Positions 36,081-46,769 of a stretch of 64,000 nt of DNA are shown one piece after another. The translations under genes were made by a program, and so were the position numbers. Every line of letters begins with the position of its first letter. The stretch's first letter is position 1. The DNA lies in assembly GCA_943787575.1 (NCBI GenBank), contig CALSMY010000015.1, forward strand, positions 1-64,000, read 5' to 3'. Under the pieces are notes generated by a model that ran no database searches, was not told the DNA's origin, and worked only from the letters and a program-made list of their open reading frames with translations. This DNA is from an uncultured Opitutales bacterium. Its GTDB lineage: Bacteria; Verrucomicrobiota; Verrucomicrobiia; Opitutales; Seribacteraceae.

Positions 36081-37088
36081 TCAAGATCCTTCTGCTTTTA
36101 AACCGCGTGACATTAATTCAATGACTGAACTCCTAGGATCACTCCCCTCGTAAAGAGTGCGGTATACTTGTTCCAAAACGGGGGCGACTGCACCAGCTTC
36201 TTTACTTTTTCTATAAAAACATTCTGTAGCCCAGTAACCCTCGACGACGGTTTTTTGCCCATCGATTAAGGCTTTTGCAGATTTCCCGCGAGCAATAGAT
36301 TGGCCAAAGGTTCGATTTCTGCTCCATTCGCCCGTACATGTAGCAATAAGGTCACCCACTCCACTCAACCCCACAAAAGTATCTTTCCTTGCACCGAGGT
36401 GGGAACCAAGTTCGATCATTTCATTAAGGCAACGAGTGATTAATGCGGCACGGGCATTATCTCCTAACCCTAATCCATCGGATAGGCCCACCGCTATGGC
36501 ATAAACATTTTTCAGGCACCCCCCGATGGCTGCCCCCACCCGATCATCGGAACGGTAAATGCGTAAGGATGAAGAACTAATGGCCTCCTGCAGGCTAAGG
36601 GTATCTGCTTCCATCCGGTTCAATGCCAGGCACATTGCAGCAGGCTTACCCTCTGCCAATTCCAGGGCATGGGAAGGTCCAGTTAAATACCCACAACTTA
36701 TGGAAGGGCCAAACACCTCGCCCATTACCTCATGAGAATACTTATTGGTCTTTGGCTCAAGGCCTTTGCATAGGGCAAGGGCCCCTTTTAGTTGAGGGCT
36801 GGTTACAATATGCGTAGCCGCCCCCATGCTGGTTTCACGCAATGCATGAGAAGGACAGGCAAGAAAGATATAATCGGCCTCCATAATTGCCGGAGCCACT
36901 TCCCTGCCAATCTGTAAGTCACTGGGGAATTCAACTGCAGGTAAATAATCAAGGTTTTTTCGGTCAGATGAGAGTTGGAGAGCATGATCCATCCGCCGAG
37001 GGCAAAGAGTGACTACGTGACCGAGCTTAGCTAGGTATACAGCCATTGCCGTACCCCATGCCCCAGCTCCTAATACCGAAAAATTCAT
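36081..37088 (-). CDS. gpsA: NAD(P)-dependent glycerol-3-phosphate dehydrogenase
   Basis: A 335-residue enzyme making sn-glycerol 3-phosphate for phospholipid synthesis. The Rossmann motif VLGAGAWGTAMAVYLA is at the N-terminus. The catalytic Lys lies in the AIGGCLKNVYAIAVG segment and the substrate-binding GLSGVGDLIATCTGEWSRN is present. I place the start at ATG 37088 because homology begins at MNFSVLGAG; the open frame extends to 37130. The start is five bases past the stop of panB (37093) so the two are co-transcribed. Confidence 0.94.
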   Translation of the reverse strand: MNFSVLGAGAWGTAMAVYLAKLGHVVTLCPRRMDHALQLSSDRKNLDYLPAVEFPSDLQIGREVAPAIMEADYIFLACPSHALRETSMGAATHIVTSPQLKGALALCKGLEPKTNKYSHEVMGEVFGPSISCGYLTGPSHALELAEGKPAAMCLALNRMEADTLSLQEAISSSSLRIYRSDDRVGAAIGGCLKNVYAIAVGLSDGLGLGDNARAALITRCLNEMIELGSHLGARKDTFVGLSGVGDLIATCTGEWSRNRTFGQSIARGKSAKALIDGQKTVVEGYWATECFYRKSKEAGAVAPVLEQVYRTLYEGSDPRSSVIELMSRGLKAEGS

Positions 37089-37092
37089 AAAT

Positions 37093-38139
37093 TCAGGCGG
37101 GGAATTTCTTAGACTTAACCTCAGTGACATACTGAGAAAGAGCTTTAGAGATCACTTGGTTTAAATTGGCATAAGTTTTCACAAAAGAAGGTGGTTTATT
37201 TACATGGTAGCCCAGAACATCTGTACTTACGAGAATCTGTCCGTCACAACCCGCACCACTCCCAATACCAATCAAAGGTGGGAGGATTTGCTTAGCAAGT
37301 TCGCGGGCTACAGATTCTTCGATCATCTCACCAACCACGGCAAAGCAACCCGCTTCCTCAAGGGCGATTGCATCGGTGTATAAATCTTCTGCCTCCTGTC
37401 GGTCCGCCCCAAACTTCCGATACCCCCCAATCGCCTTGACTGTTTGAGGGAGTAAGCCGATGTGACCTAAGACGGGTATTCCGGTGGCTACAAGTTTTTC
37501 GATATCGTCTGCTACATCACGCCCGCCCTCAATTTTTATGGCATCAGCACCACCTTGCTGCATTAACCTGCGAGCAGAATCAAGCAGGTGATCAAAGGAA
37601 AAACTCGCTTCTCCAAAAGGTAAATCTGCCACAAGAAGACAATTAGGTTCAGCCCTGCGGACTGCAGCAGTATGGCGCAACATGTCTGTCATATCCACCG
37701 GTATGGTTGTCTTATGCCCAAGAAGGGTCGTGCCAACCGAGTCACCAACCAGAATGAAGTCAACACCTGCATCGCAAACCAACCGACTCATTACTGAGTC
37801 ATATGCAGTTAATGCTACGATCGGCCTTACTCCCTTAAGTTTTGCAAGGTCGCGCACACTCCCAGCTTGGTCGTGATGAGGTTTCTTCCTTTCGGGAGCC
37901 CTTTGGGGCTGCTTTTGTGTTCGTTTTTGGGGCTGAGCATTATCCTGTTTTTGGGGGACTGACCTATCGGTAGTAACCGCATCAGGCTTTTTCTGTTTAA
38001 CAGAGGAGTCCTCTACCTTTTTACTTTTTCCAGCAGCCGGTTTTTTACTGCGTGGCGGTCCACGACGCTTAGGCTTTGTACTCTCAGGGTTCGAATTACT
38101 CGGAGAATTAGCGGGAGGTTGGTTTTCTTTCTCGGGCAT
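37093..38139 (-). CDS. panB: Ketopantoate hydroxymethyltransferase with basic N-terminal extension
   Basis: Residues from about 93 on are a complete PanB: VRDLAKLKGVRPIVALTAYD, LVGDSVGTTLLGHKTT and EGGRDVADDIEKL are the usual motifs of this TIM-barrel enzyme, which converts alpha-ketoisovalerate to ketopantoate. The first ~90 residues are rich in Lys, Pro, Gln, Ser and Arg (for example KPKRRGPPRSKKPAAGKSKK) and would be disordered. PanB is usually about 265-280 residues, so this extension is odd. The start could be an internal codon but the extension is in frame and open to ATG 38139, and the composition resembles RNA-binding tails. No panC is nearby. Confidence 0.9.
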   Translation of the reverse strand: MPEKENQPPANSPSNSNPESTKPKRRGPPRSKKPAAGKSKKVEDSSVKQKKPDAVTTDRSVPQKQDNAQPQKRTQKQPQRAPERKKPHHDQAGSVRDLAKLKGVRPIVALTAYDSVMSRLVCDAGVDFILVGDSVGTTLLGHKTTIPVDMTDMLRHTAAVRRAEPNCLLVADLPFGEASFSFDHLLDSARRLMQQGGADAIKIEGGRDVADDIEKLVATGIPVLGHIGLLPQTVKAIGGYRKFGADRQEAEDLYTDAIALEEAGCFAVVGEMIEESVARELAKQILPPLIGIGSGAGCDGQILVSTDVLGYHVNKPPSFVKTYANLNQVISKALSQYVTEVKSKKFPA

Positions 38140-38334
38140 CTACTGTAAAAATAAGGTAAAAGTGATTATAAATCATGACGTGCAGAAGTTATAAAGAACT
38201 ACTGCCAGAGCAATGATTCGTTCACCTTAGCACTCTCACCATCCCTCGTACAGAAGGAAAGACTTTAATTAAAAGAGAATTAAACCACATCCGCTTGCAT
38301 GAAACCTCTCCATTCGATTTGATGATCTGTTTTT

Positions 38335-39036
38335 ATGAAAAAAACATTCATATCAGGAGCAAGTCGGGGAATTGGACTGGAATTATGCAAGCAATTACTT
38401 GGCAGAAATGAAAATGTCATTGCTGGATGTCGAAACCCGGATGAAGCAATCGGGTTAACCGCCCTCCAAAATATTCATGGCAAACTTGAGATCGTACAAC
38501 TCAACGTGGATGAAGAGGAATCAGTAAGAAAATGCTTTGATCGTTTGAACGAGCGAGGTGAAACAATTGATCGACTTTACAACAATGCTGGCATTATCGA
38601 CTGGAAGGATTTAAGTGAAGTAAGTGCCGATTCATTCTCCAATATTCTACAAACCAATTTAAGGGGTGCATTTCTGGTGCTGCGCCATAGCGTATGCTGC
38701 ATGAAAAGATCACATAACGCGTGGATATACAATATGTCATCCCGCCTAGGATCGATTGAGCTTCGTGGAAACACCCAACTAGGTGGGGCTATCGCTTACC
38801 AATGTTCCAAGGCTGGATTGAATATGTTGACCAAGCAGGCGGCAATCGATCTTGCTGATTTTGGAATTAATGTAGTTTCTTTGAGCCCTGGTTGGGTCAA
38901 AACAGAAATGGGTGGAGAAGATGCAAAGTACGAAGTCGCCGATTCGGTTGCGAAATTGATTACTGTAACCGACCAATTGGCCAGAGATAAAAATGGGGGA
39001 TTTTTTGGCGAAGATGGAGGAGAAATTCCATGGTAG
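38335..39036 (+). CDS. Short-chain dehydrogenase/reductase
   Basis: A 233-residue SDR with the cofactor motif ISGASRGIGLELC (TGxxxGIG type), the RLYNNAGIIDW segment and the catalytic Tyr-Lys pair in AIAYQCSKAGLNMLTK, preceded by the Ser in NMSSRLGSI. The substrate cannot be told. It stands in a small plus-strand operon with yhbY, overlapping its start by seven bases. Confidence 0.92.
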   Translation: MKKTFISGASRGIGLELCKQLLGRNENVIAGCRNPDEAIGLTALQNIHGKLEIVQLNVDEEESVRKCFDRLNERGETIDRLYNNAGIIDWKDLSEVSADSFSNILQTNLRGAFLVLRHSVCCMKRSHNAWIYNMSSRLGSIELRGNTQLGGAIAYQCSKAGLNMLTKQAAIDLADFGINVVSLSPGWVKTEMGGEDAKYEVADSVAKLITVTDQLARDKNGGFFGEDGGEIPW

Positions 39037-39299
39037 AAATTAAAGGGAAAGAAAAACGGAACATTCGAGGGATTCTAAAAACAAGACCCATTGATTTGAG
39101 GGTGGGCAAGCGGGGATTAACTCATGAATTCATCCGGGAATGTGAAAAAGTTTTAAATAAAGAATCGATGATCAAACTAGGTCTGCCTGCTGACAAGGAA
39201 GTGCAAAAGAAAATCATTGAACAATTCTCAAGCGAAGTTTCTGCCCAGTGCATCGCAAAAGTAGGGAAAACCGTAGCTTTCTATCAGCCTCCTGAGTAA
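39030..39299 (+). CDS. yhbY: CRM-domain RNA-binding protein YhbY
   Basis: An 89-residue CRS1/YhbY-type RNA-binding domain, as in the E. coli protein associated with the large ribosomal subunit. The typical pattern VGKRGLTHEFIRECEKVLNK and the closing AKVGKTVAFYQPPE are clear. The gene begins within the end of the SDR gene. Confidence 0.92.
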   Translation: MVEIKGKEKRNIRGILKTRPIDLRVGKRGLTHEFIRECEKVLNKESMIKLGLPADKEVQKKIIEQFSSEVSAQCIAKVGKTVAFYQPPE

Positions 39300-39309
39300 A
39301 CCAAGTCCA

Positions 39310-39795
39310 TTGGAGGCTGGGGTGACTTGTCCAAAGTTTTGCACCCTAGACCAGGCAGGCAAGAAGTGGGACAATCAGTCTCTCCGCGGGAAACGCTGCC
39401 TAATTTACTTTTATCCCCGCGACATGACTCCTGGTTGCACAACAGAAGCCTGTGGGCTCAAGGATTTATATATCGAATACAAAAAGTTAAATATCTTAAT
39501 TTTGGGGGTCTCCACAGACGGAGAAAAGTCTCATCGCAAATTTATTGGCAAGTATGATCTGCCCTTCCCTCTTTTGATTGATGAAGATCATAAAATGTCT
39601 GAGGCCTTTGGAGTGTGGGGTGAGAAAAAATTTATGGGTAAAACCTTTAATGGTATTCACCGAATGAGTTTTCTTTTAGGCAAAAGTGGTAAAATTGAAA
39701 AGGCCTACCACAGAGTAAAACCTGCCGAGCATGCAAGGCAGGTATTGAACGACATTTCAAACCAGGACGAAAACGACCCAAGTATCCTTGCTTAG
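39310..39795 (+). CDS. bcp: Thioredoxin-dependent peroxiredoxin (Bcp/PrxQ type)
   Basis: A roughly 160-residue peroxidase reducing hydroperoxides. The peroxidatic Cys lies in YFYPRDMTPGCTTEACG, with the second Cys five residues later as in atypical 2-Cys PrxQ/Bcp. The GVWGEKKFMGKTFNGIHR motif and length fit. The start is uncertain: TTG 39310 gives LEAGVTCPKF, which aligns with the Bcp N-terminus, while GTG 39322 has a good Shine-Dalgarno (GGAGG at 39312-39316). The stop shares four bases with that of tpiA on the other strand. Confidence 0.9.
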   Translation: MEAGVTCPKFCTLDQAGKKWDNQSLRGKRCLIYFYPRDMTPGCTTEACGLKDLYIEYKKLNILILGVSTDGEKSHRKFIGKYDLPFPLLIDEDHKMSEAFGVWGEKKFMGKTFNGIHRMSFLLGKSGKIEKAYHRVKPAEHARQVLNDISNQDENDPSILA

Positions 39796-40556
39796 GCGGA
39801 AAGAGCCGCCTGTATAATATCGCAGAAGGATTTGGCCGACAGCGAAGCTCCACCGATTAAACCGCCATCAACATCAGGCTGAGCAAGAAGACCTGCTGCA
39901 TTTTCAGGCTTCATTGAGCCGCCATAAAGAATTCGAATGGATGATGCCGCTGATTCACCAAAAATTTCGGACAAGACTTTCCTTACTTCTTGGTGTACTT
40001 CTTGAGCCATCTCGTCGGTTGCAGTTTTTCCAGTACCGATTGCCCAAACCGGCTCATAGGCAACGACCAACAGGTCAAGTGCAGATGATGGATAATTGAC
40101 TAATCCCTCGCGAACTTGAGATCCCACAACTTCCATAGTTTTACCTGCTTCACGCTCCTCGAGTGTTTCACCAATGCAGAAAATGGGTCGTAGGTTTGCG
40201 TTTATCGCAGCGATAACCTTTGAGTTAATGGAGGCATTGGTCTCTCCAAAATATTGCCGCCTTTCACTATGACCGAGGATTACATGTGAAACATAGAGTG
40301 AGCGAAGCATCTCCGCAGAAACCTCACCAGTAAATGCACCAGATGGCTCGGCATGCATATTTTGCGCACCCAAATGAACTTCCGACTGCTCGACTTTGGA
40401 GGAAACAACAGGGAGAGAGGTAAAGGGCGGGCACACACAAACCTGGACACTGGTCTGACTTCCAGTCAGCGAGTTAATTTCATCTACCAAGGAGGCAGAT
40501 TCATCCGGCGTGAGGTTCATCTTCCAGTTTCCAGCGATAAGAAATTTTCGACTCAT
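39792..40556 (-). CDS. tpiA: Triose-phosphate isomerase
   Basis: The 254-residue TIM barrel interconverts dihydroxyacetone phosphate and glyceraldehyde 3-phosphate. NWKMN at the N-terminus contains the catalytic Lys, HSERR has the electrophilic His, and the catalytic Glu is in YEPVWAIGTGKTA. I choose ATG 40556 (MSRKFLIAGNWK). It lies last in a pgk-tpi block with gap upstream, all on the minus strand. Confidence 0.96.
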   Translation of the reverse strand: MSRKFLIAGNWKMNLTPDESASLVDEINSLTGSQTSVQVCVCPPFTSLPVVSSKVEQSEVHLGAQNMHAEPSGAFTGEVSAEMLRSLYVSHVILGHSERRQYFGETNASINSKVIAAINANLRPIFCIGETLEEREAGKTMEVVGSQVREGLVNYPSSALDLLVVAYEPVWAIGTGKTATDEMAQEVHQEVRKVLSEIFGESAASSIRILYGGSMKPENAAGLLAQPDVDGGLIGGASLSAKSFCDIIQAALSA

Positions 40557-40586
40557 AATAAAAAAGGGCAAAGGGGAAGCATTAAA

Positions 40587-41777
40587 TTATTGGTCCAGTA
40601 TGGAAACGCCTGGCAACTCCTTACCTTCAAGGAATTCAAGTGAGGCACCGCCACCGGTACTCATAAAGGTGACTTGGTCGGAATAGCCACTTCGCTTAAT
40701 AGCCTTAACACTATCCCCACCACCAATAATTGAGGTGGCATTTCCTTCAGCCACTGCTTTGGCTACAGCGAAAGTTCCTTTGCTAGAACCCTCGATTTCG
40801 AAGACACCCATGGGGCCATTCCAAAGAACAGTTTTTGCCTTCGCGACTTCCTCTGCAAATAAAGCAATCGTTTTGGGGCCTGCATCGACACCCTCCCAAC
40901 CATCTGGGATGTTACCTTCAACCACTTTGGTTTGCCCAAGAGTCTTGTTACCAAAATCAAGTGAGTCAGTGACAAGATAATCGACGGGAAGCATAAACTT
41001 AACGCCCTTTTCCTCGGCCTTCTTTAGTGCATTTCGAGCAAGTTCTACTTTATCAACTTCGCAAAGACTATCACCAACAGTCTGACCCATCGCCAAAGCA
41101 AAGGTGTAAGCCATTCCACCTCCAATGATAATGGTATCTGCCTTATCAAGAAGACGATCAATCACGGTAATCTTATCGCTTACCTTGGCTCCGCCTAAAA
41201 TAACAATGAATGGACGCTCAGGCGATTCAGTTTTATTGCCAAGAAATTCGAGTTCTTTCTGAATCAGGTAACCAGCTGCTCGGTCTTCGATTAGTTCTGC
41301 CACACCATGGGTTGATGCGTGTGCACGATGAGCTGTACCAAATGCATCGTTCACATAAACATCAGCAAGCTTAGCTAAGGATTTAGCAAAGGCTGGGTCA
41401 TTATCAGTCTCCCCCTTGTGGTAGCGCATGTTCTCGAGAAGAGCGATTTGACCAGAACTCATTGAGTTAACTGCATCCTCAACCTTTTCGCCCGTACAAT
41501 CGTCCAGAAATAGCACAGGTAAACCAATAAGCTTAGCCAGGGCGGGAGCAACTGGAGCCAGGCTCATAGACGGAACTTTTTCTCCCTTCGGTCGCCCAAG
41601 GTGACTTGCCAGAACAACCTTGGCTCCAGACTCAGAAAGTTTTCGAATGGTGGGCAAGGCAGCGCAAATCCGAGTGTCATCTGTAATGGTACCATCGGAA
41701 TCGAGTGGCACATTAAAGTCTACGCGAAGAAAGACACGCTTATCCTGTAAATCCAAATCGTCGATAGATTTGATCAT
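40587..41777 (-). CDS. pgk: Phosphoglycerate kinase
   Basis: A 396-residue enzyme transferring phosphate from 1,3-bisphosphoglycerate to ADP. Conserved patterns are [41 protein letters not shown] and [14 protein letters not shown]. Length is as usual. It stands between gap and tpiA, forming a glycolytic gene block on the minus strand; the 30-base gap to tpiA suggests one transcript. Confidence 0.97.
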   Translation of the reverse strand: MIKSIDDLDLQDKRVFLRVDFNVPLDSDGTITDDTRICAALPTIRKLSESGAKVVLASHLGRPKGEKVPSMSLAPVAPALAKLIGLPVLFLDDCTGEKVEDAVNSMSSGQIALLENMRYHKGETDNDPAFAKSLAKLADVYVNDAFGTAHRAHASTHGVAELIEDRAAGYLIQKELEFLGNKTESPERPFIVILGGAKVSDKITVIDRLLDKADTIIIGGGMAYTFALAMGQTVGDSLCEVDKVELARNALKKAEEKGVKFMLPVDYLVTDSLDFGNKTLGQTKVVEGNIPDGWEGVDAGPKTIALFAEEVAKAKTVLWNGPMGVFEIEGSSKGTFAVAKAVAEGNATSIIGGGDSVKAIKRSGYSDQVTFMSTGGGASLEFLEGKELPGVSILDQ

Positions 41778-41849
41778 AATGAGAAGATGGTAGGAAGTAG
41801 TACGAGAGCCATATTAGCCCGCGCCAGTATATTTAAGTAAAAAATGGTA

Positions 41850-42977
<1,128 letters not shown>

Positions 42978-43007
42978 TTAAGATGGGACTATATGAAGAT
43001 TTGGAAA

Positions 43008-44615
43008 CTAAACTTTAACCCTATTTTCTGAGCTTACTTTAAAATAAATGACCAAAGCGATCGAAAGTAGGCTGCAGATGTAAGCAAATTGATCACCCAT
43101 TGATCCTAAACTTGGCATATTCGGTTGAGGAATGTTTACCTCGATCACCGCGGCTCCTTCAAAATAAACTCGATCCTGATCATCTAGTAAGACATCGCGA
43201 ACGATCCCCCTTTGATCAATCCAGCCAGACCATCCCGCATTAGCACAACGCACGACCGGAACTCCATTTTCTGCCGCCCTCAAGACTGAATGGCTCGCAT
43301 GTTGTTCGGCACAACCTTCTTCAGCGAACCAAGCATCATTAGTGGATACAATTAATAACTCAGCACCTTGTTCCACTGCACTCCTGGACAGACTTGGGAA
43401 AATATCCTCATAGCAAATTAAAATTCCGGTCCTGACCAAACCCGAAGTGTTTCCATCTCTGATAGGTAGGTCGAAAAGATAAACTTGATTCCCCGGAGAG
43501 AAGTTACCAACTGGACCGACCAACTTTTCCAGTCCGGGTATCACACCAAAGGGCTGCGGAACATACTCACCAAAAGGCACAAGTACCTGTTTAGCGTACC
43601 ACTCAGGTTGCATCCCCTTCTCTGGGTCGATGTAGACCATTGCATTGTAGGATGCCCCCTCCTCTCGAATCACTGAACCCGCAAGGATAGGAATGCCCGT
43701 CTTTCTTGCCAATTCCTCAACCCATACTCGATCGAGGTTCAATGGATAAGGGGTAGATGCCTCTGGCCAGAGAATGATATCAGGGGCCGCTAGGGATAAA
43801 AACTCGGTTTGTTTGCGCAAGGTATCTTTGTGCTCGGTTGCTCTTCCCTCTATCCATTTATTCAAGAGGTAAGGCTGACAAATACCTACTTTGAGAGTTT
43901 TATTGGCTCGAGCTAAACCTGATCCTCGATCGATAAAAAAAGGGTATATCATAAGGAACAGAAGTAGAATACCTAGGTACAGCTCAGGACAGATCGAACG
44001 GTTGAAAAAACCTACAGCCTGGCGCCTTCTGACAAACAAATGATGCAGGTACGACCCAATACATAAATTGAAAAAGATTAGGAAGAATGACACTGCCCAA
44101 CTTCCCGCAAAGAAGGCAGCTTGTAAGAGAATTGGCCTCTCCCATTGCGTAGCCGCGAGTGGACACCAGGGAAAGCCAAGAGTGAATAGGGTTCTTAGCC
44201 ATTCAATGCTTACCCACAAGGCAGACAAGCCAACAATAATGAGCAATCGCGAATTAAAATTCCCCTTTGAGAAACGGGGGTACCAGGCACGGGCAAATAA
44301 AAACCAAATTGACTGGTAGCAGGAGAGTAAAAAGGTAGCGGTACACATACCGCCAAAGCTCACATGCCTCATCCATCCTACCATAGCAATGTGATAGATC
44401 CACCCGGATATAAGCATGCAAATTAAAACTTTCCTAAAACTGGGCCGAAAGTGAATCCATATTAAAAAAGGAAGCAGAAATATATAAGCCGCCTCAGGTG
44501 TTTCCCGCGGGGCATGAGCCACCCAGAGCATCCCCATGGGGACGGCACTGGCCAGGCAAGCCCAACCCCACTCGCGAAACCAGGCAGCAATGCTCAGTCG
44601 CTGAGAGTAAAACAT
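43008..44615 (-). CDS. lnt: Apolipoprotein N-acyltransferase
   Basis: A 535-residue membrane enzyme adding the third acyl chain to lipoproteins. The N-terminal half has about seven hydrophobic helices (for example LGFPWCPLAATQWERPI nearby and IFFNLCIGSYLHHLF). The C-terminal nitrilase-like domain carries the Glu-Lys-Cys triad: WPEAS at about 282, the Lys in AKQVLVPFGEYVP at about 342, and Cys in LICYEDIFP at about 399. This shows triacylated lipoproteins are made, in line with the many lipobox genes here. It is followed by the dus gene 11 bases away. Confidence 0.95.
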   Translation of the reverse strand: MFYSQRLSIAAWFREWGWACLASAVPMGMLWVAHAPRETPEAAYIFLLPFLIWIHFRPSFRKVLICMLISGWIYHIAMVGWMRHVSFGGMCTATFLLSCYQSIWFLFARAWYPRFSKGNFNSRLLIIVGLSALWVSIEWLRTLFTLGFPWCPLAATQWERPILLQAAFFAGSWAVSFFLIFFNLCIGSYLHHLFVRRRQAVGFFNRSICPELYLGILLLFLMIYPFFIDRGSGLARANKTLKVGICQPYLLNKWIEGRATEHKDTLRKQTEFLSLAAPDIILWPEASTPYPLNLDRVWVEELARKTGIPILAGSVIREEGASYNAMVYIDPEKGMQPEWYAKQVLVPFGEYVPQPFGVIPGLEKLVGPVGNFSPGNQVYLFDLPIRDGNTSGLVRTGILICYEDIFPSLSRSAVEQGAELLIVSTNDAWFAEEGCAEQHASHSVLRAAENGVPVVRCANAGWSGWIDQRGIVRDVLLDDQDRVYFEGAAVIEVNIPQPNMPSLGSMGDQFAYICSLLSIALVIYFKVSSENRVKV

Positions 44616-44625
44616 AATCTAGTCC

Positions 44626-45705
44626 CTAACATGGAGAACCTGTTTCCCTTGGCCTCGAAATTATATCAGATAAAGGTTCAAGGTGCATAGGTTGTTCGGA
44701 CCTGCCATTATCAAGCAGGAAATACTGGCAAACCCTATCAAGTTCAGATCGCGTTCGGGTTCTCCTCATTTGGAAAAGAAATTCGCCTTTTAAATCCACA
44801 GAAAGTCCAATGTAATTTAAGAATTTCTTCATTCGGGCAACCTGCTTTTCGTCAGTCATTGTATCTTTTGATAGTACATCGCAAAGTTGATTAATGTATA
44901 AATGTACATCTCCAAGGGTTGGCCGATCCATCTCCTCCCCATTCTGAAGTTGTCTAATTTGTTTAAAAATCCACGGATTTCGAATTGCGCTTCGTCCGAT
45001 CATTACTCCTTTCGCACCTGTTTCATTTACCAGTTTCATCGCAGATCTTGCTGTATGAACATCTCCATTAAGTAAGACGGGGCAATCCATCTCTGTAACC
45101 GCTTGCTTGACATAATCGTACTGAGGTGTCTCTCGATATCCACCCTTTACGGTTCGGGCATGAAGGCTGACCAGTTCGACCTCGTTTTGAGCAAAAACTT
45201 TCAATAGGCGACCAAAATTCTGATGGTCCTCAAATCCAATTCTCGTTTTCACGGTAAGAGGACAACTGCAAGTATCTCGCAACACATTCAATACACGATC
45301 GATACGGTCGGGATCGCGCAATAATCCACCACCTACATTTTTTCGGTATACCCTTGGAGCTGGGCAACCCAGGTTTAAGTCTATTCCAGCAATGCAATAC
45401 TCTTGCAACTCCCTGGCGAATCGGGCGACATGCTCAAGGTCCTCACCGATTAGTTGGGCAAACACGGGCTTGCCTGATTTATTCTCAGTAATTGAGGAGA
45501 GTATACCAGGATCAATCCTGGCACTGGCATGGACACGAAAATACTCGGTAAAAAACAAGTCAGGTGGACCAAAGCCTGCAATTAAGTTCATGAACGGAAG
45601 CCCGGTAACATCCTGCATAGGTGCAAGTGCAGTAGGGAAACCGACTTCAGGAAATAACCTTCCTAACGAGTCCGGCGAAACACCGGGAGTTAATGTTGCC
45701 AGCAT
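44626..45705 (-). CDS. tRNA-dihydrouridine synthase (DusB-like)
   Basis: A flavin TIM-barrel enzyme reducing uridines in tRNA. ALAPMQDVTGLPF gives the FMN-binding start, LNLGCPAPRVYRKNVGGGLL contains the catalytic Cys, TVKTRIGF and VLLNGDVHTA are the other family blocks, and the end is helical. ATG 45705 is chosen because MLATLTPG begins the homology; the longer frame starts at 45744 and overlaps the bifunctional nuclease gene. It is 11 bases from lnt on the same strand. Dus subtypes differ in position specificity, which I cannot assign. Confidence 0.92.
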   Translation of the reverse strand: MLATLTPGVSPDSLGRLFPEVGFPTALAPMQDVTGLPFMNLIAGFGPPDLFFTEYFRVHASARIDPGILSSITENKSGKPVFAQLIGEDLEHVARFARELQEYCIAGIDLNLGCPAPRVYRKNVGGGLLRDPDRIDRVLNVLRDTCSCPLTVKTRIGFEDHQNFGRLLKVFAQNEVELVSLHARTVKGGYRETPQYDYVKQAVTEMDCPVLLNGDVHTARSAMKLVNETGAKGVMIGRSAIRNPWIFKQIRQLQNGEEMDRPTLGDVHLYINQLCDVLSKDTMTDEKQVARMKKFLNYIGLSVDLKGEFLFQMRRTRTRSELDRVCQYFLLDNGRSEQPMHLEPLSDIISRPRETGSPC

Positions 45706-45715
45706 TTTGGGCAAA

Positions 45716-46159
45716 TTATTCCTGCTTTCGCAGAATTCGCTCAAGGATCTCTGTCATGTCCTCAACATTATCCATAACCTTTCGAGAAACATGGATAGGC
45801 TGGTCCATCTGCAATGCAAGGACAATAGAATCACTCGGGCGGGCGTCTAATTCAATGATTTTTTTCCCAAGCTCGTTTTCCATTTGTAAAATAATTCGGG
45901 CAAAAAAAGTACCCTCATCAACATCATTAATTAATACACGCTCGATTTTGGTCTCCAGTCCCTTCAGGATTAAACCGATTAAGTCATGAGTCAGGGGGCG
46001 CTCCTTTTTTACCTTGTTGATCGTCATATTTATTGCGTTCCCTATTGCAGGGTCTACATAGATGACGAAAGTTGTTTCATCGTTACCAAGGAAGATGGCA
46101 CAACCATTAGAAGTGGGCATGACGCCCTTGACAGTTACGATAGATGTATCCTGATTCAT
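45716..46159 (-). CDS. Bifunctional nuclease-family protein
   Basis: A 147-residue protein of the bifunctional nuclease family (DUF151). Characteristic segments are CAIFLGNDETTFVIYVDP, MTINKVKKERPLTHDLI, VLINDVDEGTFFARIIL and IELDARPSDSIVLALQMD. Family members have nuclease activity in plants and bacteria; some bacterial genomes use a copy in DNA metabolism. It is first of a minus-strand run with dus and lnt. Confidence 0.88.
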   Translation of the reverse strand: MNQDTSIVTVKGVMPTSNGCAIFLGNDETTFVIYVDPAIGNAINMTINKVKKERPLTHDLIGLILKGLETKIERVLINDVDEGTFFARIILQMENELGKKIIELDARPSDSIVLALQMDQPIHVSRKVMDNVEDMTEILERILRKQE

Positions 46160-46221
46160 CTTGTCATTATCGCTTTCGTTCCTTTGCTTCGCAAGAACTT
46201 ATCTTTTTACAATCTTACAAT

Positions 46222-46749
46222 ATGAAAACAATCGACCCCTCTCCCACCCCAAGATCCAACCTATACTTGGTGGGCTTGATGGGCACGGGAAAGAGTACAC
46301 TTGGAAAGATGTTGGCACAAAATTTAGGCATGAGTTTCCTGGACTCCGACCAAGAAATTGAAAAAGTCGCCCAAATGAATGTATCTCAGATTTTTTCCAA
46401 AAAAGGTGAAGCACATTTCCGAAGTTTAGAAAAAGATTTTATAAGTCATGGGCACCCGCAAGAAAATTGCCTGGTTGCTTGCGGGGGTGGCCTTTGCATT
46501 CCGCAAGGCATGATGGAAGCAATCAAAGAAAGGGGAAAGGTGGTTTGTCTTTGGGCATCAATTGCCACACTTGTTGAGCGAACAAGTTCTGACAAAACTC
46601 GCCCCTTATTGCAAAACACAAGCCCTCTAACCGCACTTCAGGAATTATTAAACCAACGGGAAGAGAGATACAAAGAAGCGGACATAATTATAGAGACAGA
46701 CGATCTTTCGCCCGCCGAAGTAGTTGAGTTAATCATTTCCAAACTGTAA
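46222..46749 (+). CDS. aroK: Shikimate kinase
   Basis: The 175-residue enzyme phosphorylates shikimate at the fifth step of the shikimate pathway. P-loop GLMGTGKST at residues 18-26, the shikimate-binding DSDQEIEK region and the VACGGGLCIPQ motif are present. The start is ATG 46222 since MKTIDPSPTPRSN precedes the strand VGLMGTG; the frame is open upstream only by chance. It converges with the thioesterase gene. Confidence 0.94.
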   Translation: MKTIDPSPTPRSNLYLVGLMGTGKSTLGKMLAQNLGMSFLDSDQEIEKVAQMNVSQIFSKKGEAHFRSLEKDFISHGHPQENCLVACGGGLCIPQGMMEAIKERGKVVCLWASIATLVERTSSDKTRPLLQNTSPLTALQELLNQREERYKEADIIIETDDLSPAEVVELIISKL

Positions 46750-46769
46750 TTCAACTTGGCTGATGTTCT

